Positions 19,145 to 28,429 of a stretch of DNA of 29,014 nt are shown one piece after another. Location: positions 292,762-321,775 of the forward strand of contig MNCI01024166.1 of the NCBI GenBank assembly GCA_015680685.1. Direction: 5' to 3'. The stretch's first letter is position 1. Every line of letters starts with the position of its first letter. Position numbers and translations under genes: made by a program. The notes beneath the pieces are model-generated. The model saw only the letters and a program-made list of their open reading frames with translations, was not told the origin of the DNA and did no database searches. The DNA comes from Gnetum montanum. Its lineage: Eukaryota > Streptophyta > Gnetopsida > Gnetales > Gnetaceae.

Positions 19145-20790
19145 GAAAATGTAGTTCTTGCTTTCAGAATATATATTGTCGCCAAATGGAAAGCCTTGAT
19201 CGACAGGACAAACAAATTATTTGCTATAACAACCAAAAGAAGAAGGATGGAAAAGATTAGTCAGTTGATTGAAAGCATTAAAGTTAATCGCTACACAGCT
19301 ACAAGTAAAAGAATATATGTTGCATATCTCCTTGGGCATTAAGCTACCTTAAAAGTCAGCTATCCCCCAGATGGGACTTATGCACGCATATAGCCTTCCG
19401 AAGAACAAACGGGAACTAACATGACTTCGGATCACTGCTGACTAATAACTGGGGACGAAAAAATAAAAAGATGAACGTGACTACAGGATAACTGATAAAA
19501 CGAATGACCCCTCAGCGTTTGATAAATCCCTGAATCAAACAATGTTTGTGGCAAACAACAGACATCATTCAAAGTGTCAATGTGCGCAGTTGTTCCTCAG
19601 TGCTCGATAAATCCATGATTCCAACAATCCAACAATGTTTGCAGCAAACAACAGACATCATTCAAAGTATTAATGTGCAAAGCTGCTCTGTCAAATCTGA
19701 GAAGATACGCTGACAATCGAAAAAAAAAAAACAGAAAAGACACCGGCAAAATTAAAAGTAAACTTAAAAACAAAAAGAATGCCCAACCTTAGAAAATTTT
19801 TGGCGAAGCGAAACCGTATGCTCAGAAAAGCAGTAACAATGCCACAGGCAAAAAGCAGATGCGGACACCCATATACTTGCCAACTCCGAATTGAAGGCGC
19901 AAAGCTTTCGAAAAACAAGGTTTGTGCCAGCATCAAAAGAGAGTTTGAATGAAACAATGGAATGGCACCGTCGCTACACAAATGGAGCTACCGACAGCAT
20001 TGAATTATCCAATACGAGATAATAGGTTCAAATTTTCAAAAGGCAAAGCGAGACAAGACGCTAAACAGTGTAGATAAGAAGCCGCCGTCCGCTTTGCGCT
20101 GTGGAAAAGGTAAAATGCCTCCCAAGAATAACACCGCGTCGGCGTTTGCTCAACAGAAAATCATGATGAAATGAGAACACAAGCATTCCGCCACCGCGCA
20201 TGCGATTTTCCCGGACCGATGAAAGGTGCCCAGAATCAATGAAAAGTCACAGGAGCATAATTTCCAACGCGGTTCGAAGAAGCATCGCAGTTGAAGCAAA
20301 TTAAGACTCAATCAGTCAAGCAAGGTTGCCTTTCAATAAACAATTATTAAAAAGCAATACTTAGACACGAAGATTCAATCCTATTGGATCCTCAGAGCAA
20401 AGCATTAGCGCGCGTGTGAACCGTCGTTACGTGGTAACTCTAGCAAAATATACCCCAAAAATTTCATGCTTCCTTCGATGATCTTAAAATACTAGACACC
20501 TAAATATTTCGAGGGCAGTTCAAACATTAAAACTCGAAACGTTAACCAGAACTCAGCATTGGAAGCAAGACGGGGAGAAGAGTAAACGTTAACAAAAAAC
20601 AAAGCATTTTAAGCAGAAGCAGCAGAGAAAACTCGGCACTCGGCACTCAATCTCAAGCAAAAATGGTTATGATTCCTCACCTTGCAAAAGACCTGTAGTT
20701 TGCTGTGCATGAAGCTTATGGAGCTTGCAAGTAGGTTGCGCTTATCTGTCGAAAGATTCAGAAATGATAACGAGAAGGCAGTATGCAAGA
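19145..20790 (-). other. Probable 5' UTR of the IQM gene with a 1.46-kb intron
   Basis: A strong acceptor (pyrimidine tract CTTTTCCATCCTTCTTCTTT... ending GTTATAG, AG at 19225-19224) lies 80 bases upstream of the start codon. A strong donor, TTTTGCAAG|GTGAGG, lies at 20681/20680. Together they define an intron of 19224-20680 and a first non-coding exon of roughly 110 bases ending at 20681. Leader introns of this kind are common in plant regulatory genes. If right, the spliced leader contains a 29-codon upstream ORF. No transcript evidence is available, so this is inference. Confidence 0.4.
19510..19683. repeat. Tandem duplication of about 85-95 bp in the putative IQM leader intron
   Basis: CCTCAGCGTTTGATAAATCC at 19510 recurs at 19595 as CCTCAGTGCTCGATAAATCC. 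Both copies continue with ACAATGTTTG, GGCAAACAACAGACATCATT (or a close variant) and AATGTGC. The second unit carries a small extra CAATCCAA. It is moderately diverged. Confidence 0.85.
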
Positions 20791-20818
20791 ATCGTGAGGG
20801 ACAAGCTACCTGCTGCTC

Positions 20819-20880
20819 CCTATAAATACCAGACTGATGAGTAATGGGAGCAGCCGACGCGACAGCACGGAAACACGTGG
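20819..20880 (-). promoter_or_regulatory. Candidate IQM core promoter: G-box and TATA-like element
   Basis: CACGTG (G-box, palindromic) at 20874-20879 lies about 47 bases upstream, in minus-strand sense, of a TATTTATAG element (CTATAAATA on the plus strand, 20820-20828). Transcription would then start near 20790, just before the putative first exon. The TATA element reads better in plus orientation, so a divergent or unrelated plus-strand promoter is also possible. G-boxes are bound by bZIP and bHLH factors, including ABA-related ones. Confidence 0.4.
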
Positions 20881-20884
20881 CCCT

Positions 20885-23012
20885 CTGTCCAAGATCGATC
20901 GACTCGAACAGTGCCAATCCCTTCCAGCACGGTACGGTAACAACGCACGATAAATTTACACAAACTAATCAACTTCACATACATGAGAGTCCACTTATTA
21001 CCAGAGGAAATGAGAGAGGAAGAAGAAAAACATCATCGAGAAACAAGGAACAAGGCATTGAAAAACTACACAAACTAGTCTACCTATTGAACGAGGAAGA
21101 TAGATAACATCATCCAGACAAGGAACGAGGCCTGGACAGTGGAATTGAACGGCAACGATGAGTAAACGCAAGCAAAGAAAACAAGATCTGTTCAAATCTA
21201 TGAAAACAACCAGAGCACGGCACACTGCTCTTAAATTCAAATCCTGTAAAGCGTCGCGGAAAACGAGTAAAAAGTATTCAAACCTTGGAAAATGATACGG
21301 ACGAGGGCAACGACGTTCAAAGTTCAAATTATGCAAATAACGATTGCAAGACCAGCTGAAAGGTTCCAAACACGCCAATTTGGGAAACTCAGCGCGAAAT
21401 GTTCCAGGGAAACGGAGAAACCAGGTTAAAACTTCTCCAGGTCCCACCGGCAGACGCATGGGATAACGATAATTGCCACTTGCTAACTTTTCCCATCCCT
21501 CCGCGAGTCAACTCCTGACATGGCTGGAATATTTTTCAAAAGGCGACCTGCGCTGAAATCCGCCTGCGATTTGAAACCGATCTGCGTGGGCCTTGCTGCA
21601 GACGGAACAATTTCGTGTTCTTTCTTGCGGTTCGAGCGCTAGCAATTGCCGTTTGCTCTGGTTCGAGATAATTTTCATGCAAATCATCGTCTTGGACGAT
21701 CATTTCTTGTCTTCTGTTTCGTTCACTCCCCAGGAGATGACGTTGACGGTATCTACAGTTGGCGTCGTCGCAGACGCGCTTACGGCGTTTTACCCATTTC
21801 ATGTTTGCCCAGCTTTTGCGAGTCCTAATCATATTTCTAAGTTATTGACTGGTTCGGGCTGTCTGGCTTGATGAACAAGTTTTCTTTCTCGGCCCTTGGT
21901 CTGCATAATTAATTGCCGTAGCGTTAAAATGCCTTAAATGCCTGTAAATTTTAGAATTATGCCACGTAGCTTTCGTAACCGTCCGTGGGAATGTTTTAGT
22001 CGCCGTTAATCCTACGCGTTTTCGGATTAGGTGATGATGGGCGTATCACAATTTAACGCCTTGTGGGACAGGATAATTTGAGAAATTTCTTGGAGCGGAA
22101 ATGTCATGTATTAGGATGACGGGGTTGGAAATTGCACGCATAATTGCTAAGGTCTTTTCTTTCATTTTCTGCGTGTTTTTCTGTTGACGACAGGGCATGG
22201 CGTGAGATATGTGGCTACTATGTTTTTAGTAGAATATGGTTAGTTCTTCACCAACCAAATATCGGAATAATTAAAATACAGGACGATGCATTCGTATCAT
22301 TGACAGCGTCTCAAACTCGCCACGTTGACAAGTTGTTGGGGGTGTCAACCCACACAGACGTGTTAGGAAATGCACTTTAAATACACATGGTCAGTGGAAT
22401 TCGTAGTTTAAGAACTTCTTAACATGGCGTACAAATCAATCAAAGTGAAGATTTGTTTTGTACTTACCAAAGATAATTTTGAGTGTCATGTGGGTTTTTG
22501 AACAGACAAAGCAGTCCACCTTTATTTTAGCATTATGGTAATCATTTGAAGTTTTTTGGAAAATTTATGATTATTTGAGCAACCTACTTTATCATATATT
22601 TTTTTAGAGCTAGACTTATTCTCAAGAGAGAATCACCCTATACAAGTTTTCTTTGTGTTTATTCACCTAATACTTCAGAAATTATAAAATATCATAAATA
22701 TCTACCTCATAATTCTTATAATTAAAATAGATTATATAATTTATATATCATTAATCATCATAGTGCATTTATTCTAGTAAAATGTGCTAATCCATTATAA
22801 TACAAGATACAAATCTAATTATTTTTTTTCACTCATTGTATCTCCCATTTCCAAAATCCAAGGTTTACCTTGTCAAATGTCACTAACACATAAAATTCAT
22901 ATTCATACACACATCATTATCATATCCTATGATGCATAGAAACTTCACATATTTGACCTATCTTTTCTTTCCCAAGTGTAATTAAAGACAAAGTAAAATA
23001 AGAGTTAGCGCG
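20885..23012. other. No gene recognised; two longer minus-strand frames without motifs
   Basis: Frames at 21459-20998 (153 codons) and 21832-21536 (98 codons, very Arg-rich) stay open, but neither has a recognisable motif or splice context, and the region is CpG-rich flank of the IQM promoter where chance frames are longer. From about 22400 to 23010 the sequence becomes AT-rich with no coding signal. Confidence 0.45.
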
Positions 23013-23180
23013 TAGTCACTTAAATTGTAAAAGGTTTATTAATTTAAAATTGTTATTACCTATAGTCCTAAGCAATGAAGTAATGTAATAGTCAGGTCAT
23101 GGTCACTTAATTACAAAAGATTTATTAATTTAAAATTATTATTACCTATGGTCCTACCCAATAAAGTAGATGCGAGTAGT
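23013..23180. repeat. Tandem duplication, period 87 bp
   Basis: GTCACTTAAATTGTAAAAGG at 23015 recurs at 23102 as GTCACTTAATTACAAAAGAT. Both continue with TTTATTAATTTAAAATT, TTATTACCTAT and GTCCTA, and both end with a GTAGTC or TAGTC motif. Divergence is moderate. Confidence 0.85.
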
Positions 23181-23365
23181 CGTAAAAAAAACTTCCTACG
23201 CCAAATCTGCTCCACTACATACTTGGTGTTTGCCATATAAGGTGCAGCTTCAACCAGAAGCAGCCTTAAACAATTAATAGCCCACGCAAGCACAGAATAA
23301 AGCAGCCTCCAAAGATTCCAAGCAGCCACCAAACAACCACATTTACATCACCAGCGACTTCCGAG

Positions 23366-23389
23366 CCCACCCCACCCCACCCCACCCCA
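23366..23389 (+). repeat. (CCCCA)n pentanucleotide microsatellite
   Basis: About five CCCAC/CCCCA units in a row. Confidence 0.9.
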
Positions 23390-23742
23390 GGCGGGCAGCG
23401 TTTGGAATCTCCAGATTTTTTTTAAAAAATGTATGTATACATGTTACATAATTGTTTTTGATATTTTACCCAATCCCGTACGATTTGGAGAAGAAAAATA
23501 AATTGTATAATACAGTCCATAGGCCAAATGCGAGCAACTTGCCTGGATACTAGCGGGCAGAAACAAGCATTAAAAAACAAAACAACTTCGTTGAAAATCG
23601 AGGATGACGGCCACGTGGCGTCCCAGGTGTAGCGGGCCCCACGCGGTTTCCTTCGCAGGTACTTCCCGCGCGTACGAAAAAGCGCAACTATAAGATAAAC
23701 ATTTATGATTTATACACATATGGGGGGATTCGATGCTATTTG

Positions 23743-23762
23743 ATATATATATATATATATAT
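23743..23762. repeat. (TA)n microsatellite
   Basis: About ten alternating TA units. Confidence 0.9.
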
Positions 23763-23905
23763 AATCTCAAACCCTGAGCTGCACGTATGCTCATGCAGCC
23801 GCCGGAGGCATGCCACTTGGCTCCAGCTGGTCTGCCACCGAACATGGTATTTAAATTTAATTTAATTCCGAATCAACACGGCAAATTATCTCAAGCTTGA
23901 AAGAT

Positions 23906-23949
23906 TAGCACAGCTGGCGCTCGCAATTCGAGGACCGATGGTTCGACCG
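23906..23949 (+). mobile_element. Pol III A/B-box pair, probable tRNA-derived SINE head
   Basis: TAGCACAGCTGG at 23906-23917 matches the tRNA A-box consensus TRGCNNAGYNGG exactly, and GGTTCGACCG at 23940-23949 matches the B-box core. The spacing of about 22 bases between boxes is shorter than in normal tRNA genes (usually about 30 or more), and no cloverleaf closes around it. A decayed SINE head is the simplest reading. The GCT microsatellite follows at once. Confidence 0.4.
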
Positions 23950-23967
23950 ACGCAGGCAGACAAAAAA

Positions 23968-23991
23968 GCTGCTGCTGCTGCTGCTGCTGCA
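23968..23991 (+). repeat. (GCT)8 microsatellite
   Basis: Eight GCT/GCA-type units. In frame it would encode poly-Ala or poly-Leu, but no gene surrounds it. Confidence 0.9.
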
Positions 23992-24190
23992 GCACTAACT
24001 TGGCCTCTCAGGCGATCACCAGCGGCCTCCCTGACCATGACGGTGCTGATGTGTGTTTGTCGGCCCAAAAATAGCCATCAATGCCACAACATAATGCAGT
24101 GGAATTTGACGGTGCCATGATCTGGAATTGTTGAAAAATTTTGAAATTGGATAAACCAGTGAAACTCGCCTATAAATAATTAGGGTGAGT

Positions 24191-24212
24191 GGTGCTAAAG
24201 TTGGTTAGCACC
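24191..24212. repeat. Perfect short hairpin, 8-bp stem
   Basis: GGTGCTAA (24191-24198), loop AGTTGG, TTAGCACC (24205-24212). A TATAAATAA element lies about 20 bases to the left at 24171. Confidence 0.8.
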
Positions 24213-24562
24213 TTCATGTGACCGTCAGTCGGTATCTATTTACGTTAATTGGATCCCTTGTTCTAAGTACATGACAACTATTACTTTTAAAAAGTTGGTT
24301 GCCCTTTCTGTCATGTCAGATGTCGCAGCTATCTATGCTACCCTAATTCTGCCCTGGTTACATGGAGCACATCGATCTCTCGTTATATTAAGTATACCGC
24401 CAAAACACTGCCTTTAAATGAGTCAAATACTTTAAGAAATGAGAAATGTCCACGATCCCTCAGAAATCTTACCCTTTTTAAGAATAGTGGAGTGAACCTC
24501 GCATTTAAGATGGATACTATAATTTTTTCACGCAATGCTTTACAATTAAGCAAAGTTATTTT

Positions 24563-24705
24563 GGGACCATCACTTGAAGTGATGGTAAGGTCGCTGTCTT
24601 GGATTAGAAAAAGCCACTCAGAAGAGAGGTTAGGCTTTTACTCATCCACCGCTTCCCATGTCCTACTCTTGGCAAAATGAACATTGAGCCTTGCTTAAGA
24701 TATTC
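24563..24705 (+). mobile_element. SINE-like dispersed repeat, copy 2
   Basis: It matches the repeat at 2366-2525 from GGGACCATCACTTGAAGTGA through GCCACTCAGAAGAGAGGTT, TTTTACTCATCCA and ATGAACATTGAGCCTT. The opening forms a perfect inverted repeat, CCATCACTT (24567-24575) with AAGTGATGG (24577-24585). The B-box-like part present in copy 1 appears deleted here. Two copies 22 kb apart on the same strand indicate a dispersed family. Confidence 0.55.
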
Positions 24706-24740
24706 CAATTACGAATTTATTTGATTTGTTCTTATGGTCT

Positions 24741-24840
24741 TGGGGGGAGTGGACCTGGGGGAGGGGGGTGTAGGGAGAGGAGGGGGCAAGGGAAGGCACG
24801 GCCAGGGTGGTGGGGTGTGGGGGCAGTCGTTGGGGTTGGT
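24741..24840 (+). other. G-rich tract with G-quadruplex potential
   Basis: On the plus strand the tract contains runs G5-A-G6, TGTA-G3, AGAGGA-G5, CAA-G3 with loops of seven bases or fewer, satisfying the usual G-quadruplex pattern. The minus strand is correspondingly C-rich. No gene lies nearby, so a regulatory role is unproven. Confidence 0.6.
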
Positions 24841-24929
24841 TTGGTAGATGAGTGAAAGCGTAACATCTTTAAGTGGCTGCACCCCGGCTTAATAATTTCT
24901 TTAATAATGTTTTCTAAATAAAATCTCAA

Positions 24930-26640
24930 ATTTTCTCTATTTCTTAGTACTTAGAAATTCTGATAAATTAACTTTGCAACAGTCCATATAAATTAATTAA
25001 ATGAAAAAAAAGAAATAAGAATTTTAAAATCCATTAAAAAATCTAATTACTCATGTATCAAACATTGCTTTCTACGCGTTTCCTAGCATGTTTTGATGAG
25101 CCATAAATGCCTCATTGATTTTAAGTCTTCACTATGTGTATGACCACAATTTAGACTCTCCAAAGGTTGTGTCCTAAGGTTTCGAATTCTTCCCTTACCT
25201 CGAGCAAAGAAAGATGTTCAACCCTAGACCTGGGTCAACTGTTTATTTTTCTTTCTAGACACTTGGTGCAAACTCAACCCTAACCTTTCTAACACGACGC
25301 CCCACCTACTGATCCAGAGCTCACGTTGAAAGGTTTGTTTGAGCGACCTCAAAAGTTCAAACTCCATGTTGCTTACCAACCATGGGACACGACATCCAAC
25401 CACATCGCTGGCGGGAAATTGTTAATAATAAAAAGCCAATCTACTTTCCGAAAAAACAGAAAAGAAAAAAACCTGTCCAATTACGCAGGATTCGATTAGG
25501 TGCTGGAAAGCCAAAAGTCCACGAAAAAACAAAAGTGCCAACCCGCCACCTTGGGTTCAACGAACTCCGTGGGCTCACACCCTTTTTTTTTTTTTGGCAC
25601 CGCCGAGATTTTTTGCTTTTGAGATCGAAATTTTTGGCTAGCGTTTACATAAACTTCTTAGACCCTGGCTTTAGAAGAGGTTTTTTAAAAAGTTAATAAT
25701 TTAATGCTGCTTAACAAAGTCTAACATGTCGCTTAGTAGTGAACCAAAAGTGTTAGCCCTAACCGCGACCGAGCCGTGTGAACACATCCTTCCCCGGTTT
25801 TTCAATTTCCAAACACGGTCACATGGGGAACCGCCCGCACACGCACCCATGCGCATGCACGTGAGGTGGCGGCGGCTGAAAAAGTGCGGTTTCTGAGCAG
25901 CGCTTGTATGGAAAGATACCGAGTTGGCGGGAAATTCGTAGCCCTGTCGGCCTACGAAGGAGACAGAGAAAGCCGGCTCAGGGCATGGTCACATTGGGCT
26001 GAGCTGAGCACGCAGACATTCCGATGTCGGCATATGACCGAGACGTCAGTGGAAGATCCGTTATCGTCAACAAAAATTAGTATGAAAATGAAATGGAGGA
26101 GTCTTGTTTGTTTCGGCGACGTGCGACGGAGCTCCCGTTTCAGACGAAGAGTAGCTTTTCCAGTACCGTAAATGATCTTGCAAGTCCGATTTGCGTTGAT
26201 TTTGTTGGAGCGTGAAACTTGCGGTATGCAAAATTTCAGTACGTCTCCTGCGACTCTTGAATGTGCTTTTTCGGTATGTTTTGGTACGCTGTTCTGCGAA
26301 AAACTCGTTCACGTTTGCTTTGGTCATGATTCGGTAAGGCTTTGAAAATTTCTCTGAAATTTTTATTAGAAAGAGGTGAGAAATCAATCTTTGGAGGTCA
26401 ATACGTGTATTGTTGGAACGGCAGCTTTCCATAATGTTCCATTTTCTTTTCTTACCATTGACCAAATCTGGAACGGCATGATCTCGCCTTGGAATGAACA
26501 AAGTTTTAAGAATTTTTATAGTATTGTTGGGTAAAGTTTCAGAGCATCACGCACCGTCTGCGTTAAAGGTTAAATAGTGCTTAGCAAATTATGCATCCGA
26601 AATGTTTTAGTTTGGCAGTCAATTGTTTTGTTTCGGCCGT
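24930..26640. other. No gene recognised; GC-rich part with two E2F-like sites
   Basis: The AT-rich left part has no coding signal. From about 25380 GC and CpG content rise. GGCGGGAAA, the E2F consensus, occurs at 25410-25418 and 25926-25934. Frames at 25866-26171 (plus, GTG start) and 26501-26067 (minus, 144 codons, Arg/Lys-rich) overlap each other and show no motif. The region could be the promoter and leader of a gene beyond view, or decayed repeat. Confidence 0.4.
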
Positions 26641-26649
26641 TTTGGTTGA

Positions 26650-27395
26650 GACGCCGATTACCACCTAACCCGACAAGGGATTATTTTGTCTAATGAGAAG
26701 GAGAGTTAAATTCCATAATCTACGCTAACTCGAGGTGCGAAATTCCACAACTTATAATTGAACAAGAAAAGGAAAAGAGAATATTATTTTTATTCAAAAT
26801 AAATTAATACAATCTACAAAGTAACACATTTCTAAGTACAGATAATCAATCAAACCCTCACTCTACTCTCACAATACAAAGAGGATCATCAAGAATATGA
26901 TATTTCACCCAATTACCCAAAAAGAATGCTCTCACTCTCTCTCAAGCCCATACAATGATAAATGCCACAAAACACCTTCTTTAAGGTAGCATCCAACCTT
27001 TTATATTATTTAGAATGTCCCTTGAGCTTTCCTAACTTGTTAGTTTTTCTTTGAAAATTCATTCACTTTTTGAAAAATTAAAATTTTGTAGGCTATGAGG
27101 GTTTGCAACTTGTAGTCACCTCATAGTAGCCATATTACAATTGGATTGCAATTCGCACCATATCACATGGGTAAAACTCAAATATTTTCAGCTACTATTT
27201 CTTTGCTGATTATGACCTGCTATGACCCATACCCTCAAACTGCCTCACTACAACTTGTAGTGACTCACAACCTGTCGAAGGATCTCAAGACTCACAAAAT
27301 TTAACTTAGACCTCAAATTAAGAAATTATGACTCACACATTCTTGCACTAGTTGACTGCAGTGGATTGTGACCCAAAGTAAGCTCATAGTCACCT
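26650..27395 (-). mobile_element. Putative LTR of a Ty3/gypsy-type element
   Basis: In minus-strand sense a TATA box, TATAAAAGG (27006-26998), is followed about 205 bases later by AATAAA (26794-26789). This is the promoter, R region and polyadenylation layout of a plant LTR. It lies downstream of the integrase C-terminal remains on the same strand, as a 3' LTR would. Exact ends are uncertain: a TGACTATGAG start near 27390 and an end around 26650-26665 would make it about 730 bp. The sequence GTGGTAATCGGCGTC near 26670 loosely recalls a tRNA-Met primer-binding site, which would suggest a 5' LTR instead; I could not settle this. Confidence 0.45.
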
Positions 27396-27659
27396 ACTCA
27401 ATTCCATAAAAACACACAAATAACTCCAGAAAGACTACAAAACATGCGCACACATATAATGTTACTCCTATGATACATTAGGGATAAGAATTGCCTCAGA
27501 TAGTAGATTGATGTCCTCATCATCTCTCTTACCCTTGAAAAGATAGTTGTTTTATTTAGGCAATACATTAGGGATAGTGTCAAGTATGTATGCACCTTCT
27601 TGTTTCTTGTGCTCCTTGCGTCACTTGTTTTCAACACACTTGGCTTCCTTGATGGCTTC

Positions 27660-28420
27660 AGTGGACTTTGACCTTTAATTGCATCATTGAGGACTTCAAG
27701 CCTATCCTCCACACCTCATGCAAGAACACTACCATGATAAGGGCTTAAATTTGAAACATTAAAAATATAAAAAAATATGGAAATATTGAACCAAATAAAT
27801 CTCACAGGCATTGGGATTGATCTTGGTCCTAATTTTGAATGGAGTAATTCTTCTTGATTTGAGCTTGTAGAAATGCACATTTCTCTACCTTTCTATGCTT
27901 AAATTGGTCCACACATAATAATCAAGTTGAAATTTAACTTTCCTCTTACCTTCATTAGCATTGAAAAACACATCCCAAGTATTCTTCTTCAATGAGATTT
28001 GACTTATTGATACAATTGTTTCATTTAGTCAACAAAAATTAGTCCTTAAAGAGGCACAATCATTAATGGAGCTTGACCTTTAATTGCATCATTAAGGACT
28101 TCAAGCCTATCCTTCATGCCTAATGCAAGAACACTGCCATGATAAGGGCTCAAATATGAAACATTAAAAACACAAGAAATAGGGAAATATTTAGCCAAAT
28201 AAATATCATAGGCATTGGAATTGATCTTGGTTCTAATTTTGAATGGTGTAATTCTTCTTGAGTTGAACTTGTAGAAATACATATTTCTCTACCTTTCTTT
28301 GTTCACATTAATCCACACATAATAATCAACTTGAAATTTAACTTTCCTCTTACCTTCATTGGTCTTGAAAAACACATTGCAAGTCTTCAAGTGAGATTTG
28401 ACTTATTGACGAATCACATT
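27660..28420 (-). pseudogene. Ty3/gypsy integrase C-terminal segment, two tandem degenerate copies
   Basis: On the minus strand the copy at 28282-28046 reads FNSRRITPFKIRTKINSNAY, then FPISCVFNVSYLSPYHG and LEVLNDAIKG. This matches the C-terminal SH3-like segment of Ty3/gypsy integrases (SRRxGPFKIxKKINxNAYxIDLP...FNVxDLxPYHG). The second copy, 27660-28064, repeats the same DNA with an offset of 405 bases (GACCTTTAATTGCATCATT at 27670 and 28075) but is more damaged, with stops in every frame. Protease, reverse transcriptase and the integrase core are absent, so this is a non-functional 3' fragment. Its neighbour on the left is the LTR-like stretch at 26650-27395. Confidence 0.65.
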
Positions 28421-28429
28421 TTTCATCTG

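Noticed and set aside
20998-21459. 153-codon open frame on the minus strand
   Set aside because: No motif, an odd Phe/Leu/Cys-rich composition, no splice or promoter context, and it lies in a CpG-rich flank where chance frames are longer.
21536-21832. 98-codon Arg-rich frame on the minus strand, with overlapping plus-strand frames
   Set aside because: Both strands are open, composition reflects local GC content, and no family is recognisable.
25866-26501. Overlapping plus (101-codon) and minus (144-codon) frames
   Set aside because: They lack ATG starts at their 5' ends, overlap antisense, and show no motif; probably chance frames in a GC-rich stretch.
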